64,000 nucleotides of DNA from Macrothele yani (GCA_039090855.1 CM077010.1:47820905-47884904); one strand, 5' to 3'. Positions 12,121 to 23,630 are shown, counted from the stretch's first letter. Program-made: numbers and translations. The notes: a model not told the origin generated them from the letters alone.

Positions 12121-13735
12121 ATGCGTAATACAATTGTGTGAAAAATTTTCTTCATTATTGTTTTCGTCATATTACATGAAATGGCCTTTCTGTCAATTTG
12201 AGTAGCATTTATACTGCACTGAAATTAATTCTAATACTGAAGATCTCAAAGTTACATTGGTAATTAAATTAAATGAATTTAATTACTTTCATTTTTAAAT
12301 GCTACTAAGTTAAAAGTGATAACTAACAATTTTGAAATTCTTCAGTTTTATTTATTTATTTAAGCATTACGGAAAAGGGCAATGGGGTGAGTACGATATG
12401 TTGAAAAAAATTAAGCCCTGTTCAAACACCCCTACCAATGTTCTTAGTATAGCGATGCCCCCACTACAAATATAAAGAAAACCATCTGAATAGTTAACAA
12501 ACCCTTTTGTTGCCGTTGTCACAAAAACTGTTATTCCCTACATTAAAACCAAACGCACATACAATAGACAACTATACAGTGCTGAGACAAGACTCCCAAC
12601 TCCACATTTATTACTGCCCTGTTACTCCTCTCCACCCTCAGTATTTCTTCTCCCCTTCCACAAGTGTTACCAGATTCATATTCCGATTATATTGCACAGC
12701 AAATTTGAGTGGTAACATCATTCTATAGATGATCAGACAGAATCAGTAACTTAAAGAATCGGTAACTTAAAAAAAAAAAAAAAAAAAAAACTTTTATTTT
12801 TTGGTTCATCCAATGATGTAAAAATTTTATTTTGTGAAAAGCCTGTATGTGATAGAAAAGTTTGAACATCATTTTTGAAATCACTACATCAAAATTAACA
12901 ACTAACATGCAGCAAAACTCAAACAATAAAATGTTGTAAACCTGGTAACTAAAAGTTTCTGTGCATGTAATGTGCATTGAAAAGTTGAGGAAGACCGTAC
13001 AAACAATTATAATGATGCCTTAGTTCAGTGCTACATTCAGTCAGATCCTCTGTTGTGAATAATGTACTTTGAAAGTTCACTATAATCGTGACTTAGAAGA
13101 ATACTTTAGGGCCAACTGTACTTATTTCTTTTTCAAATGATCGCTATACAAGATTCAATAGCAAATTTCTAGTGATGTGGTCATGATAAAGTATGCAAAT
13201 ATAATAAGAGGAAACTTGTGTTATAGGCTTTTAAAATAATATAATTATCAGCTGCTACAGACAGTTTCTGCAAGCTCATATTTCACCCAGAAATAGAGCA
13301 AAATGGCTTAGTTTCTATTATATCTACATACACAAATGCATTGAAATTAACATAGATAAAGACCAGTATTGAACTGTGGTTAATTTTAGTGATAAATGGA
13401 CAGACTTGATGTATATCACATATGATTTTAATCAGACACTAAAAATTATTCTTCAGAATTTAAAAAGCTAGTAGATCTGAGGATTATTACCTCACTTTAT
13501 CTGGTGATCTAGGATTGACAATTTTCTGGGCTGTTCTGTCCCTCCCCCTTGCTCCCTAAAACAGTGATGACTCCTGATGTTGTTTTGCGCACTCTGCCAT
13601 AGAGTATCTCAAATGAGAAATTAATTCAACAATTAATATAGTAGATGAACAAAACAGTCTGCAATTCTTTGAATAAAGCTCATGTTGAGAAATGGCTTCC
13701 TAGTTTAATTGAATTAATAATCTAAAGTAACTTAT
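12121..13735. other. Non-coding stretch, nothing recognised
   Basis: AT-rich DNA with an A20 run at 12771-12790 and random short frames. No splice-bounded exon or transposon end was recognised. Confidence 0.4.
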
Positions 13736-13810
13736 GGGATTTTACTAGGAAATTTTTTTCTTTAATAGCAAATTTTCGGAGAAAACTCTTCTCCTTCTTC
13801 AGGCTGTCTT

Positions 13811-14023
13811 GTTTTTTTCACTTTTTCCTTGTCACTATCACGGTTACGGTTTACCTTGACGGTTACGGTTAATCTTGACGGTTTAGGTTATTTTTCAACA
13901 AATCCTGCCAGATGTTAGGACTGCAAAGGATTTTCCCTGCCTAACATCTGGCAGGATTTGTTGAAAAATAACCTAAACCGTCAAGATTAACCGTGATAGT
14001 GACAAGGAAAAAGTGAAAAAAAC
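13811..14023. repeat. Long imperfect palindrome (hairpin)
   Basis: The left arm (13811-13918) and right arm (13941-14023) are reverse complements around a 22-bp spacer. The arms match essentially perfectly, except that the left one has an extra 25-bp block, a partial tandem repeat of the words TTGACGGTT and ACGGTTA. The outermost bases are a T-run in the left arm and an A-run in the right arm. The bases just left (about 13765-13800, containing CTTCTCCTTCTTCAGG) resemble a retroelement 3' UTR. Confidence 0.9.
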
Positions 14024-14049
14024 AGTCTGCAATGTTTTACACTTTTTGC

Positions 14050-15640
14050 AAAAAGTCAGCCAAATTGCTATTTGAAGCTAAAACGAAAAGCTTCTGGTTG
14101 GTCACATTACTGCGTTCATTTTAACTAATGTATAGTGTACATGCAAATTTTTTCTGACAGCAACAAATGTTGATAACCACTTAATGCTTGTATTTTGCTA
14201 CACACTCATACTCGATAAGTACGGATATGTTAATCTTTATTGACCATAAATTTACATGCAGACCTCAAAATATTCAGTCTTAAGCCTTGAGTTCACAGAA
14301 GTTGGCCATCTCTGTTCTAAAGAAGATTTCATTGTTAATTGAGAATAATATATTTGGAGTTTTAAATAAACCATTTTAGTGCAATTCTGTGGACCGGTAT
14401 TATGAAGATGATACTGTTTCATGCACACATTGTCAGCTGTTCTTGTTAAATTGCGTATAATTTTAAATCGTGTTGATACATGTACACAAGCAGATAAGTT
14501 AGCATGACCAGCTAAATCCACATGATATTTTGGGGATAAATACATGTGGCACCTTTTTATTTTGTCACAGTCATTGAGAGAGTTACTTTTTTTTTTTGTG
14601 TATGCATACATCTCTGATGTGTAAAATATTTCCATGTGGAGGACCAAGTTATGTTTCGCCCTACTCTTTTTATTAAAGCAGTTCAGTGAGAGAAGGTATT
14701 TGTGTGAAAGTAAATATCCTGATGTTTCCTATTGGTGTGATATGGGATGGGAAGCATATTTCATGTATGTAATTTTTTATTCTTTTAGTTCACTTATATT
14801 GTTTCATGCATATTTTTTGTGATTTTAGTTATAAATGAGCTACACTTAATGAATGCTTTATCAACCTATCTGGTTTTTGTTTTCTGTACCATAAGAAGAG
14901 GACATATTGCTTCAAAATTTACTTTAATATTTTGTGATTTGGTATTTCTGTGCAGGTTTGGTTGCTTTTTTTTTCTCTCTCAGGCATAATACGATTACTA
15001 TCTTGTCATTTTTTCCTTCCAGTGAGGACATGGGCAATTTTTCATGCCTCATGGATATTGTTATATTGAAGCCCATTATGACTGTAGTTACTTTGTGCAG
15101 CCAAGTGTTTTAAGTGTTTAGTGCTCCTTTGTTTTGGGCAACCAAGTGTTTTAGTTCTTTTGTTGTGTGCAACCAAAGTTTTTGTTTTTATTTCTTCTCT
15201 TTTTGAGTCATATTTTTATTTTTGTATGTAATTACCAATCCATGTGTTTGAAGCTTGAGTGCCATTGAAGCTAAAAAGCTAAACAATTATTGCTTTGTAT
15301 AACATCAAAGTGTAATATAAGCTGTTATATGAAGCAGTAAATGGTTGTATACATACCCATGTAAAAATCTGTATAATAACAATAAAATAATTGTATTTAA
15401 TTTGTTGTTGCCATTTTTGTTTTGTACCTGTGGATCAGGAATCACTCTGCACAAAAATTGGCTGTCAATTACATATATTTAGCTAATATGTAATTCATAG
15501 GATTTCTTTCTTAAAGTGACATCAAATCTGCATGCACTGGGCTGTTTCATAGATATTAAATACTCTAGAAAAAAGATACTAATACTCAAGAAAAATCTGG
15601 TTTTGAAATCTGGGAAAGATATGGATACTGAATTTAATTT
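14050..15640. other. Non-coding stretch, nothing recognised
   Basis: AT-rich DNA. Open frames at 14252-14647 (minus) and 14634-14822 (plus) have compositions expected by chance and no recognisable motif. Confidence 0.4.
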
Positions 15641-15645
15641 TGCAG

Positions 15646-16645
15646 TTCTGGTTCACTCCTTTCCCTGGAATCAATGGCCTTAAACAGGCCCGGCCTTCTC
15701 CAAACAGGGGCCCGGGTGCAAAAAAAATTTGAATAATAAGAGACATAAATAAAATGAACAAAAAAAATCTTATTCAAGGACTCGTTCTCAGTTTGGATGT
15801 GTCAAGAGAAACTCGTAAAAATAATGTGCTGTTATTTATAGTCGGTTTGTTAGGTTTGCGAGTAAATAGGAACTTTAAAAAGCCCATAGAATTGAGTTTC
15901 TAACAATATTAACTGATTCAGTTTCGTACAGAGATTTCTGTAAAGCACGATAAGTAGAAAATGCTATGTTAGCTATTTGTGACCTCAGTGACGAAAGCTC
16001 ATACTCTTCTGCAGTTGTTAAAAAACTAAAACAAAGTTCGAAAAACATCAATAAAAATGTATCATAGCCAGCCTAAAACGTTTATTATATGTTACCTAAT
16101 AATCACTAGCTTTTTTTTTTTTACTGATCCACATACTGAAATTTAAAGATATAGATCGAAAAAGGCAGCCACATCATCACTACTCAATGTGATGTTATGA
16201 TCTCAGTCGCCTCACTGCAGCTCACCAACATGGCAGCAAAGGCTGTGACGTCATAATTATAACGTTTCGCTGGCTTCATTTTGATCACGTGGGGAACGGC
16301 GGACCCTTACTCAATCTATTCTAACCTCCTTGGCTCACCCTTCGTAATTTCAAAAGAAAGTGCATGGGGACGTTAACAAATGCCAGTTCGGTTATGGGGG
16401 CCCCCTGGTGTTACAACAATTCAGATTGAGTTTATAACTTAATTTTAACCAATTAACTTCATTAAAATTTTTATTTTCAATTTTCTTTGGTTTCATCATC
16501 CCCCTTCCCCCTCTTTTTCATTTTCCAGGGCCCCTGCAAATCCTGGGGCCCGGGTACCTTGCACCCATTGCACCCACCTTGCGGCCGACCCTGGCCCTAA
16601 ATTAGGGATGAGTGATTCATTAGCCTTCTATCAAGAACAAAGAAA
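15646..16645 (+). repeat. SINE-1 remnant split by a hAT
   Basis: Left piece 15646-15684 (TTTCCCTGGAATCAATGGCC) and right piece 16594-16645 (GCCCTAAATTAGGGATGAG) together match the SINE-1 body around its ACCAGTGACCCTAAATTAGG region. The tRNA-like head is not recognisable, so this is an old copy. Confidence 0.75.
15685..16593. mobile_element. hAT-type element inside a SINE-1
   Basis: The ends are CAGGCCCGGCC and (complement of the right end) CAGGGTCGGCC. The flanking 8-mers are GCCTTAAA (15677-15684) and GCCCTAAA (16594-16601), a TSD with one mismatch. The interior is AT-rich with no transposase frame. GC-rich blocks with GGGGCCC words lie near both ends. Confidence 0.8.
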
Positions 16646-17160
16646 TCACCTGAAACAAATGGTGTATAGCATATTGCAGCTGGTGTTTAGTTTGTAATTA
16701 TTTATTTATAATCTTGTTAGGTAAATTTCAAATGACCTAAATTTAGCTGATTTTCAATCAGACTGTGTGTGTGTGTGTGAAGCACATGCATACCAGAATG
16801 CAAGTCCTTTGAGTAGGATCGTTATTTTTTGACTGGCACCTGCACTAAAATATAAATTTAATTTTGATGTGTGAAATATTTATTTACTTTCACAAAGAAA
16901 AAGGAGAGGGGAGGGGGATTTACTGTAATGACTTAACAGAAGTTCATACATAGTTTGTTTGGTTATTGATTAATTGGGTGCAAAATCAAATGCCCACTCA
17001 GTGCATAGCATGGGGCTGAATGCAACTTGCGTTTTAACACACATCCCTGTGAACAATTTCATTAAGTCTTTTCTGATTAATCAGTAACCAAACATGCATT
17101 ATAAGAGGTATTTCAGTTTCCTGCATCTTTCATTCTAAAATGAAATCTGTTGTTTCATAG
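16646..17160. other. Non-coding stretch, nothing recognised
   Basis: AT-rich, with a short (GT)n run near 16765. It ends in a T-rich stretch and TAG just before the pseudogene at 17161; this could be a former splice acceptor. Confidence 0.4.
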
Positions 17161-18683
17161 CCTATCCCAGTATTACCTCAGCAATTCAACCTACTCTACA
17201 CTCCGAGGAACTCCCAGTTCCAGTTTTTAATAGTTTTGCCTCATCTGAAGATGAAGGCAGGGAACATGATCAGGAAGAGCACGAGGGTTGTGATAATGAG
17301 TTTCAAGAAATGTTTTCAGAATCCGAAGACTCCTCATCTGATATCAAACGGTCATCAGCCCCCTAAGCAGTGTAGCCAACCAGAATTGAATGACTTAGAG
17401 TCTTAGAGTATGATTTGGGGGCTCTCCAAGAAAGCAGCTGAGGTATTGGCCTCCAGGCTACAAGAAAAAAACCTGCTTGACCACTCTGCAAAAGTTTCTT
17501 ATTTAATTCTGAGGCAATTAGGTGTTACCTCGTATAGTCCAACAGAATGGCGATTATTTCTGGGCAGCTTAAAGCGCAGCCTCAAGTGTGTTCTCTTGCA
17601 CAATGGCAATGTTTATGGAGTGGTTCCAGTTGGTCACTCAGTGCATTTGTGAGAGGAACATAATGATAAAAATGGTCATTGTCTTACTCAAATATTACAA
17701 GCACAACAAATTCTGGACCTCAAAATGATCAACTTCCTCCTTGGTCAACAGAAAGGCTTCACGAAGTTTCTCTGCATGTGGGACAGCAGAGCTTGAGAGA
17801 AACACTAGACTCAGAAGGAGTGGCCCATCCACGAAACTCTAGAAGCAGGCATTCCAAACATTGTGAATGAGCCAATTGTCAGCCAAGAGGAGATTATTTT
17901 CCCCTCACTCCATATCAAGCTCGGCATGATGAAACAGTTCATGAAGGCATTAAGTACTGATGGTGAATGTTTTCAACATATAGTTTCTGCTTTTCCTGCT
18001 TTGTCTTTCTAGAAGATCAAAGCAGGTGTGTTCGGTGGACCTCAAATATGTACATGGTAAGAAATTTGTCAGGAAGATAAATGACAAGGAGAAGGCAGCA
18101 TGGCCATCTTTCGTGGCAGTTATAGAAAACTTTCTTGGTTACGAAAAGGCAGATAACTATGAAGTTCTCGCTACTAGAATGCTGTTGGCTTTTCACAATC
18201 TTGGGTGTAACACGAGTGTCAAGCTTCATTTCCTGAATAGTCGCCCTGATCAGTTCCCCAAGAACCTTGGGGCTGTTAGTGATGAACAGGGAGATTGCTT
18301 CCATCAAGACCTCATGACGATGGAACAGCGCTATCAAGGGCGATGGGACAAAAATATGATGGCAGACTACTGCTGGAGCATCAAACAAGAGTGTGCCGCC
18401 TTGGTGGCGCAGTGGTCTAAGCGATGGCCTCTGATCATTCGTCCGAAAGGGGTCCGGGTTCGAATCCCGGTGAGGCATGGATGTTGTGTTTGTCTTACGG
18501 CACTGGCTCTCTCCCTTCCCTGGAACCAGTGACCCTAAATTAGGGACGGGCGACTGCTTATAGCCCATTGAGTTGCTCACGGTGGTCGTTAAACCTCCAA
18601 TCAAAAAAAAAAAAAAAAAACAAGATTGCCCCAAGAAAATCTACAAGTGCCACAGCGACAAGCGCAAATTCTTGCCTGAATAG
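17161..18683 (+). pseudogene. Decayed transposon-like multi-copy gene
   Basis: Several frames join into one protein-like track. An acidic Ser/Glu-rich N-terminal part (17161-17360) is followed by LSKKAAEVLASRLQEKNLLDH, then SPTEWRLF with KCVLLHNGN, INFLLGQQKGFTKF, and finally GAVSDEQGDCFHQDLMTMEQRYQGRWDKN and WSIKQ. After an inserted SINE it continues DCPKKIYK and stops at 18681-18683. I recall this protein type as an uncharacterised family present in many copies in arthropod genomes, hence probably mobile or retrocopied; I cannot name its catalytic mechanism. Frameshifts, an internal stop and the SINE show this copy is dead. Confidence 0.6.
18394..18620 (+). repeat. SINE-1, full length, nested in pseudogene
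   Basis: A tRNA-like head carries an A box (TGGCGCAGTGG) and a B box (GGTTCGAATCC), the RNA polymerase III internal promoter. It is followed by the family body and an A18 tail. The host frame reads WSIKQ before and DCPKKIYK after, and the flanking 8-mers CAAGAGTG (18386-18393) and CAAGATTG (18621-18628) form a near-perfect TSD. Confidence 0.93.
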
Positions 18684-19038
18684 GACATATTTGAACTTTG
18701 CATCCCATTCTTATCCGTTGTTCTGAATCACTTATCATCTTTATCTCAAAATATGTGTTAATTTAAAGCAAAAAGCATTAATGCCTACTCATATTTGACT
18801 ATAATGGGTTGTTTCAGATTTGGCAAGTAGCGATACCTATTTTCCTCCACAAGTGATTTTTTTTTTTGCCTTTCTTCAAACTTTAATGCATATTGTGATG
18901 CACCCACACGTTTTTTGTGAATACATAAAGAATGTTTTTGCCAAAACGGTTGTTTAATCTTAATTTTAAGACTGTGTGACCATAAATTCCTCAGATAGAC
19001 CATGTCATCTTTCCCGAGAGGTGTCAAAATTTTTGTGA

Positions 19039-19258
19039 CCGTCCTGGTGACGCAGTGGTCTAAGCGATGGCTTCTGATCATTCGTCCGAACGGGGTCCGG
19101 CTTTGAATCCCGGTGAGGCATGGATGTGTGTTTGTCTTACGGCACTGGCTCTCTCCCTTCCCTGGAACCAGTGACCCTAAATTAGGGACGGCCGACTGCT
19201 TATAGCCCATTGAGTTGCTCACGGTGGTCGTTAAACCTCCAACAACAACAACAAAAAA
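19039..19258 (+). repeat. SINE-1, full length
   Basis: Head with a slightly changed A box (TGACGCAGTGG) and B box (GCTTTGAATCC), complete body, and a tail of AAC units followed by A7. The AAC tail is a variant of the usual poly(A). Confidence 0.9.
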
Positions 19259-20320
19259 ATTGTGAAAAATGAAAATGTTGAATTGCAAAAAATCTAGAGC
19301 TTACAGAGAAAAAATAACTTCAAATTTGAATTCAGCACACTCAAAGTGCTGGTATCAATGCAAAAAAAAAAAAACTTTGTTCCCCAGTGTTATGATTTCA
19401 GTAGTTTCATGGTCACCCATATAAACTATGTGTGTTTTTGTTGTCATTTTGTTTTGCGTTATTTTTAAGATGTTTACTTCATACGGTTATGCATTTTTAC
19501 TATTACACTGTGCCCAGTATTGATGCCATCAGCATTGAATGCCAGTTAAGTGCCCAAATGAGAGAACTACCATTTAACTTATTATCTGTCTTAAATTATA
19601 TCTGCATTCTCAGGTGCTGCTGTGTTCAGGAAACCAGATAAATACACTGTCACAGTCGAGGGACATTATTGTGACCACCAGCTAATTAAATATCCAGAGA
19701 AACTGCTGTGTATAGCGCAGACAGCAGCTGGACGGGCTGGCAGTGACTCAATCGGGTGCTGGAAGGTGTTCACAGGTATGTCGAGCCATGCTGACTGCAG
19801 TGCATCTGACAGCTGCTGGAGGGTGTGTGATGGAGGATCTGTAGAACGAACAACACAATCGGGATGGTCCCACATGTGCTCAATTGGGTTTAAGTCTGGG
19901 GGATAGGGAAGTACTTTGAAATATTCATCGTGCTCTTCCAACCACTCGCTGAATTTTCTGCCCCACCCAGGGAAGACAATCGGCATGTATGGGTGGGTGT
20001 ACATGGTCTGCAAGGATGGATTCATAACGAATTCAGTCCATAGTGCCTTCTACAGGTATGAGTGGACCTAAAGAATGCCGCAAAAACATTTCCCAGACCA
20101 TAACGCTGCCCCCACCTTGTTGCCTTATGCGGCAACGTCCATCTGTTCGACGAAGCAGAAAATGTGACTCATTGGAGAAGGTAATCAGCGGAGGTCCAAT
20201 ACTGCCGTCTAAATGTAAGCCTTTTCTGTCAATGCACCTTCATTAGCATAGGTGCAGTGACCATCCATCTGCGTTGTAGCCCCCATACACAGCAGGGTTC
20301 GTTGAACTGTCGTGTTAGAC

Positions 20321-20540
20321 TTTTTTATTTTATATATTTGATTGGAGGTTTAACGACCACCGTGAGCAACTCAATGGGCTATATGCAGTCGCCCGTCCAT
20401 AATTTAGGGTCTGGTTCCAGGGAAGGGAGAGAGCCAGTGCCGTAAGACAAACACAACATCCCTGCCTCACCGGGATTCGAACTCGTACCCCTTTCGGACG
20501 AATGATCAGATGCCATCGCTTAGACCACTGCGCTACCGGC
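20321..20540 (-). repeat. SINE-1 copy in the Tc1
   Basis: Reverse orientation. The usual T-run (complement of the A-tail) is replaced by an impure T/A tract (20321-20339). The body and head are complete, with the B box present as GATTCGAAC. The short word TTAGAC flanks both sides (20315-20320 and 20541-20546). Confidence 0.9.
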
Positions 20541-20705
20541 TTAGACAGACTTCCTGTAGCCCCCTGGTTCATTCAGCCAGTGAGTTGCTCCACTGTAGCG
20601 TGTTGATCGGCCTTCACGCACCTTCACAGCCAACGTTCATCTCTCACATCAACAGCACATGGTGTTCCGCAGTTTACACGTCGCTTATTCGCAATGGTAC
20701 CATTT

Positions 20706-20920
20706 GCCGCCCAGGTGGCGCAGTGGTCTAAGGCGCTGGCCTCTGATCATTCGTCCGTAAGGGGTCCGGGTTCGAATCCCGTCAGGCATGGATGTTGTGT
20801 TTGTCTTACGGCACTGGCTCTCTCCCTTCCCTGGAACCAGTGACCCTAAATTAGGGACGGGCGACTGCTTATAGCCCTTTGAGTTGCTCACGGTGGTCGT
20901 TAAACCTCCTATCAAAAAAA
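20706..20920 (+). repeat. SINE-1 with 13-bp TSD
   Basis: Complete SINE with A box, B box and short A-tail. The flanks AATGGTACCATTT at 20693-20705 and 20921-20933 are identical, so the insertion is secure. The target is itself palindromic. The A-tail is the left breakpoint of the tandem duplication that follows. Confidence 0.96.
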
Positions 20921-21100
20921 AATGGTACCATTTCTCCAATCACGATACACTTTAACCACGGCAGCACGCAAACAGTTCACAAATGGCACTGTTCCAGAAA
21001 TACTTGCCACCCTTAGACAGAAAGCCGATAATTATCCCTTTTTGTAAATCAGATAAATCACTCCTTTTATCCATGACAGCAACGAGTGATATATTTTCAG

Positions 21101-21409
21101 ATCATATGTAGAGGATTTTAGGAAGGAAGTGTCTGACCCCAGGTCTTAAACAACCCTTAGAAATAGGAAGCTAGGAGATTTGGGCTAGAGTGTCCGATAG
21201 GAAAGTGACACGGAAGCGAAGTAGAAAAGGGGAGGAAGACGCCCTTATTTATTACCGGGGTGCCAGTACCCGGGGTCCGACGGCTTAACGTGCCCATCCG
21301 ACGCACGGCGGATATTTAGTGGATCGAGCGTTCGTACCTGCCTGGGATCGAACCTGAGGTCCTTTCCGTGGCAGTCACGAACGTTGCCCACTATGCCACC
21401 TGCGGCCCT
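21101..21409 (-). repeat. SINE-2, copy a
   Basis: On the minus strand it starts with a tRNA-like head (GGTGGCATAGTGG as A box, GGTTCGATCCC as B box). A body with GTCGGATGGGCACGTTAAGC follows, ending near CCTCTACATATGATCT without a poly(A). It is flanked by GATATATTTTCAG (21088-21100) and GATATACTTTCAG (21410-21422). Confidence 0.9.
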
Positions 21410-21422
21410 GATATACTTTCAG

Positions 21423-21734
21423 ATGATCATATGTAGAGGATTTTAGGAAGGGAGTGTCCGACCCCAGGTCTTAAACAACCCTTTAGAAATAGGAAGCTAG
21501 GAGATTTGGGCTAGAGTGTCCGATAGGAAAGTGACACGGAAGCGAAGTAGAAAGGGGAGGAAGACGCCCTTATTTATTACCGGGGGGCCAGTACCCGGGG
21601 TCCGACGGTTTAAAGCGCCCATCCAACGCACGGCGGATATTTAGTGGATCGAGCGTTCGTACCTGCCTGGGATCGAACCTGAGGTCCTTTCCGTGGCAAT
21701 CACGAACGTTGCCCACTAGACCACCTGCGGCCCT
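21423..21734 (-). repeat. SINE-2, copy b, adjacent to copy a
   Basis: Same family, orientation and length as copy a, lying head-to-tail with it. A third copy of the target word (21735-21747) closes the right side, so two SINEs sit among three copies of one 13-bp target. Confidence 0.9.
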
Positions 21735-21870
21735 GATATATTTTCAGAATGCCTACAGCACACCTTATATACCCTCCAAGCCAGCTCACGACACGTGCCT
21801 TCTTTCATTGGCTACGCGCTGTTGACGTCAAAAGGAGGAGGTGGTCACAATAACGTGACTCGACTGTGTA

Positions 21871-22593
21871 ATAATTAGCAGCTTGTGTATTGATAATCTT
21901 ATATTCATCTGTTAGGTTTTAAAGTGGTAATCTTGTATTCACATGGTAAATTTGAAGTATGTATGCTATTTCCTGTGGCAAAAAATTTGAAGGATGTATG
22001 TTATTTCCTGTGGCTATTTGATGCGATATCCTTTGAATCAATACATTTAGACTTTAAAAAGAAAATGAGATTTTTCCATGACCAAAATTTTATGTGCAGC
22101 GTTATTTAAGTCCAATTGTTTTAAAATCACTATCTTAATAAAGAAAAAAAAAAGATGCAATTTCTTGCAAAGAAATCGTTACAGTATTGTTTCAGTGTGA
22201 TTCTTTTGAAGTCATTGCATCTAGAATAAGTGCCATTACTGCCATAGATGGAGAGTTACAAAGCTAGAGGGTGTTTCACTAAGTCGCCTCCCAAAGAATC
22301 GATCATATTTTGCAACACACTCTACTTAGAAACATGACATGTGGTTTACAACGTACCTTAGTTCATGGGAATGTAGCACCGTTCACAATAAATACTAAAA
22401 ATGTCCTCCACCGACATCCAAACACACCCTGACGCGACTCTGCATATTATTGGAGGTCCTCGTCAATAGTCCGGGTTACTGCGTTGATGTTGCTTTCTAA
22501 GTCTTCTAACGTGTGATGCTTATTGCTGTAAGCACAACACTTCAAGTATCCCCATAGGAAAAAAATCGAGAGGAAAAAAAAAAAAAATAAAAA
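21871..22593. other. Flank of the Tc1, no gene seen
   Basis: AT-rich DNA without a recognisable gene. It repeats short words such as GTATGTATGCTATTTCCTGTGG and GTATGTTATTTCCTGTGG within 60 bp. The word GTTACAG with TTCAGTGTGATTCT recurs downstream (22180, 24070, 25185), suggesting an old degenerate repeat. Confidence 0.4.
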
Positions 22594-22813
22594 GCCGCCT
22601 CGGTGGTGCAGTGGTCTAAGGCGCTGGCCTCTGATCATTCGTCCGTAAAGGGTCTGGGTTCGAATTCCGGTTAGGCATGGAAGTTGTGTTTGTCTTACGG
22701 CACTGGCTCTCTCCCTTCCCTGGAACCAGAGACCCTAAATTAGGGACGGGCGACTGCTTTATAGCCCATTGAGTTGCTCACGGTGGTCGTTAAAACTCCA
22801 ACCAAAAAAAAAA
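22594..22813 (+). repeat. SINE-1 at the duplication junction
   Basis: Complete SINE with the private variants GGTGGTGCAGTGG, GGGTCTGGGTTCGAATTCCGG and TTAAAACTCCAACC, all shared with the SINE at 24489. What follows its A-tail is AATGGTACCATTT, the sequence that follows the SINE at 20706. The junction is therefore body of one SINE joined to flank of another at poly(A). Confidence 0.95.
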
Positions 22814-22993
22814 AATGGTACCATTTCTCCAATCACGATACACTTTAACCACGGCAGCACGCAAACAGTTCACAAATGGCACTGTTCCAGAAATACTTGC
22901 CACCCTTAGACAGAAAGCCGATAATTATCCCTTTTTGTAAATCAGATAAATCACTCCTTTTATCCATGACAGCAACGAGTGATATATTTTCAG

Positions 22994-23302
22994 ATCATAT
23001 GTAGAGGATTTTAGGAAGGAAGTGTCTGACCCCAGGTCTTAAACAACCCTTAGAAATAGGAAGCTAGGAGATTTGGGCTAGAGTGCCCGATAGGAAAGTG
23101 ACACGGAAGCGAAGTAGAAAAGGGAGGAAGACGCCCTTATTTATTACCGGGGTGCCAGTACCCCGGGGTCCGACGGCTTAACGTGCCCATCCGACGCACG
23201 GCGGATATTTAGTGGATCGAGCGTTCGTACCTGCCTGGGATCGAACCTGAGGTCCTTTCCGTGGCAGTCACGAACGTTGCCCACTATGCCACCTGCGGCC
23301 CT
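22994..23302 (-). repeat. SINE-2, copy c (duplicate of a)
   Basis: The tandem-duplication counterpart of the copy at 21101, flanked by the same target words. Confidence 0.9.
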
Positions 23303-23315
23303 GATATACTTTCAG

Positions 23316-23630
23316 ATGATCATATGTAGAGGATTTTAGGCGCAAGGAGTGTCCGACCCCAGGTCTTAAACAACCCTTTAGAAATAGGGAAGCTAGGAGA
23401 TTTGGGCTAGAGTGTCCGATAGGAAAGTGACACGGAAGCGAAGTAGAAAGGGGGAGGAAGACGCCCTTATTTATTACCGGGGGCCAGTACCCGGGGTCCG
23501 ACGGTTTAAAGCGCCCATCCAACGCACGGCGGATATTTAGTGGATCGAGCGTTCGTACCTGCCTGGGATCGAACCTGAGGTCCTTTCCGTGGCAATCACG
23601 AACGTTGCCCACTAGACCACCTGCGGCCCT
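23316..23630 (-). repeat. SINE-2, copy d (duplicate of b)
   Basis: The tandem-duplication counterpart of the copy at 21423. Confidence 0.9.

Larger units (their letters stand above)
19666..21074 (-). pseudogene. Tc1 transposase, disrupted
   Basis: Read on the minus strand, the gene opens at 21074 with MDKRSDLSDLQKGIIIGF, the start of a Tc1 helix-turn-helix domain, and loses its frame within about 50 codons. The C-terminal third (19666-20025) is open and shows the last part of the DDE catalytic domain: FSEWLEEHDEYFKVL, then PPDLNPIEHMWD with the final catalytic Glu. It ends with the usual tail region around VNTFQHPIESLPARPAAV. Two SINE-1 insertions and several stops lie between. The copy cannot encode a working enzyme. 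Confidence 0.85.
19643..21870 (-). mobile_element. Tc1-like transposon carrying four SINEs
   Basis: Both ends carry the same inverted repeat: CACAGTCGAG and TTATTGTGACCACC on the left, and GGTGGTCACAATAACGTGAC with CGACTGTG on the right, each next to TA. Between them lie the remains of one transposase gene (minus strand) interrupted by SINE-1 copies at about 20321-20540 and 20706-20920 and by two SINE-2 copies at 21101-21409 and 21423-21734. The right part (from 20921) was later duplicated with its flank. Confidence 0.85.
20921..22813. repeat. 1.89-kb tandem duplication, copy 1
   Basis: From the right-hand TSD of the SINE at 20706-20920 to the A-tail of the SINE at 22594-22813. The next base onward repeats the whole unit at an offset of 1893 bp. 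The unit contains the 5' part of the Tc1 transposase, two SINE-2 copies, the Tc1 right terminus, about 720 bp of non-repeat flank and one SINE-1. Confidence 0.95.

Noticed and set aside
14252..14647. 131-codon minus-strand frame as host exon
   Set aside because: No acceptor or donor and no recognisable residues; includes a Lys run from an A-tract.
18017..18634. 205-codon minus-strand frame with MGYKQSPVPNLGSLVPGKGE
   Set aside because: The antisense translation of SINE-1 gives this peptide at every copy (18.4, 19.1, 20.8, 25.4, 35.5, 57.8 and 63.3 kb); it is a repeat shadow, not a protein family.
20706..20780. Possible tRNA-Leu gene
   Set aside because: A and B boxes are present, but this is the promoter head of a SINE with body, A-tail and TSD; the same applies to every SINE-1 head.
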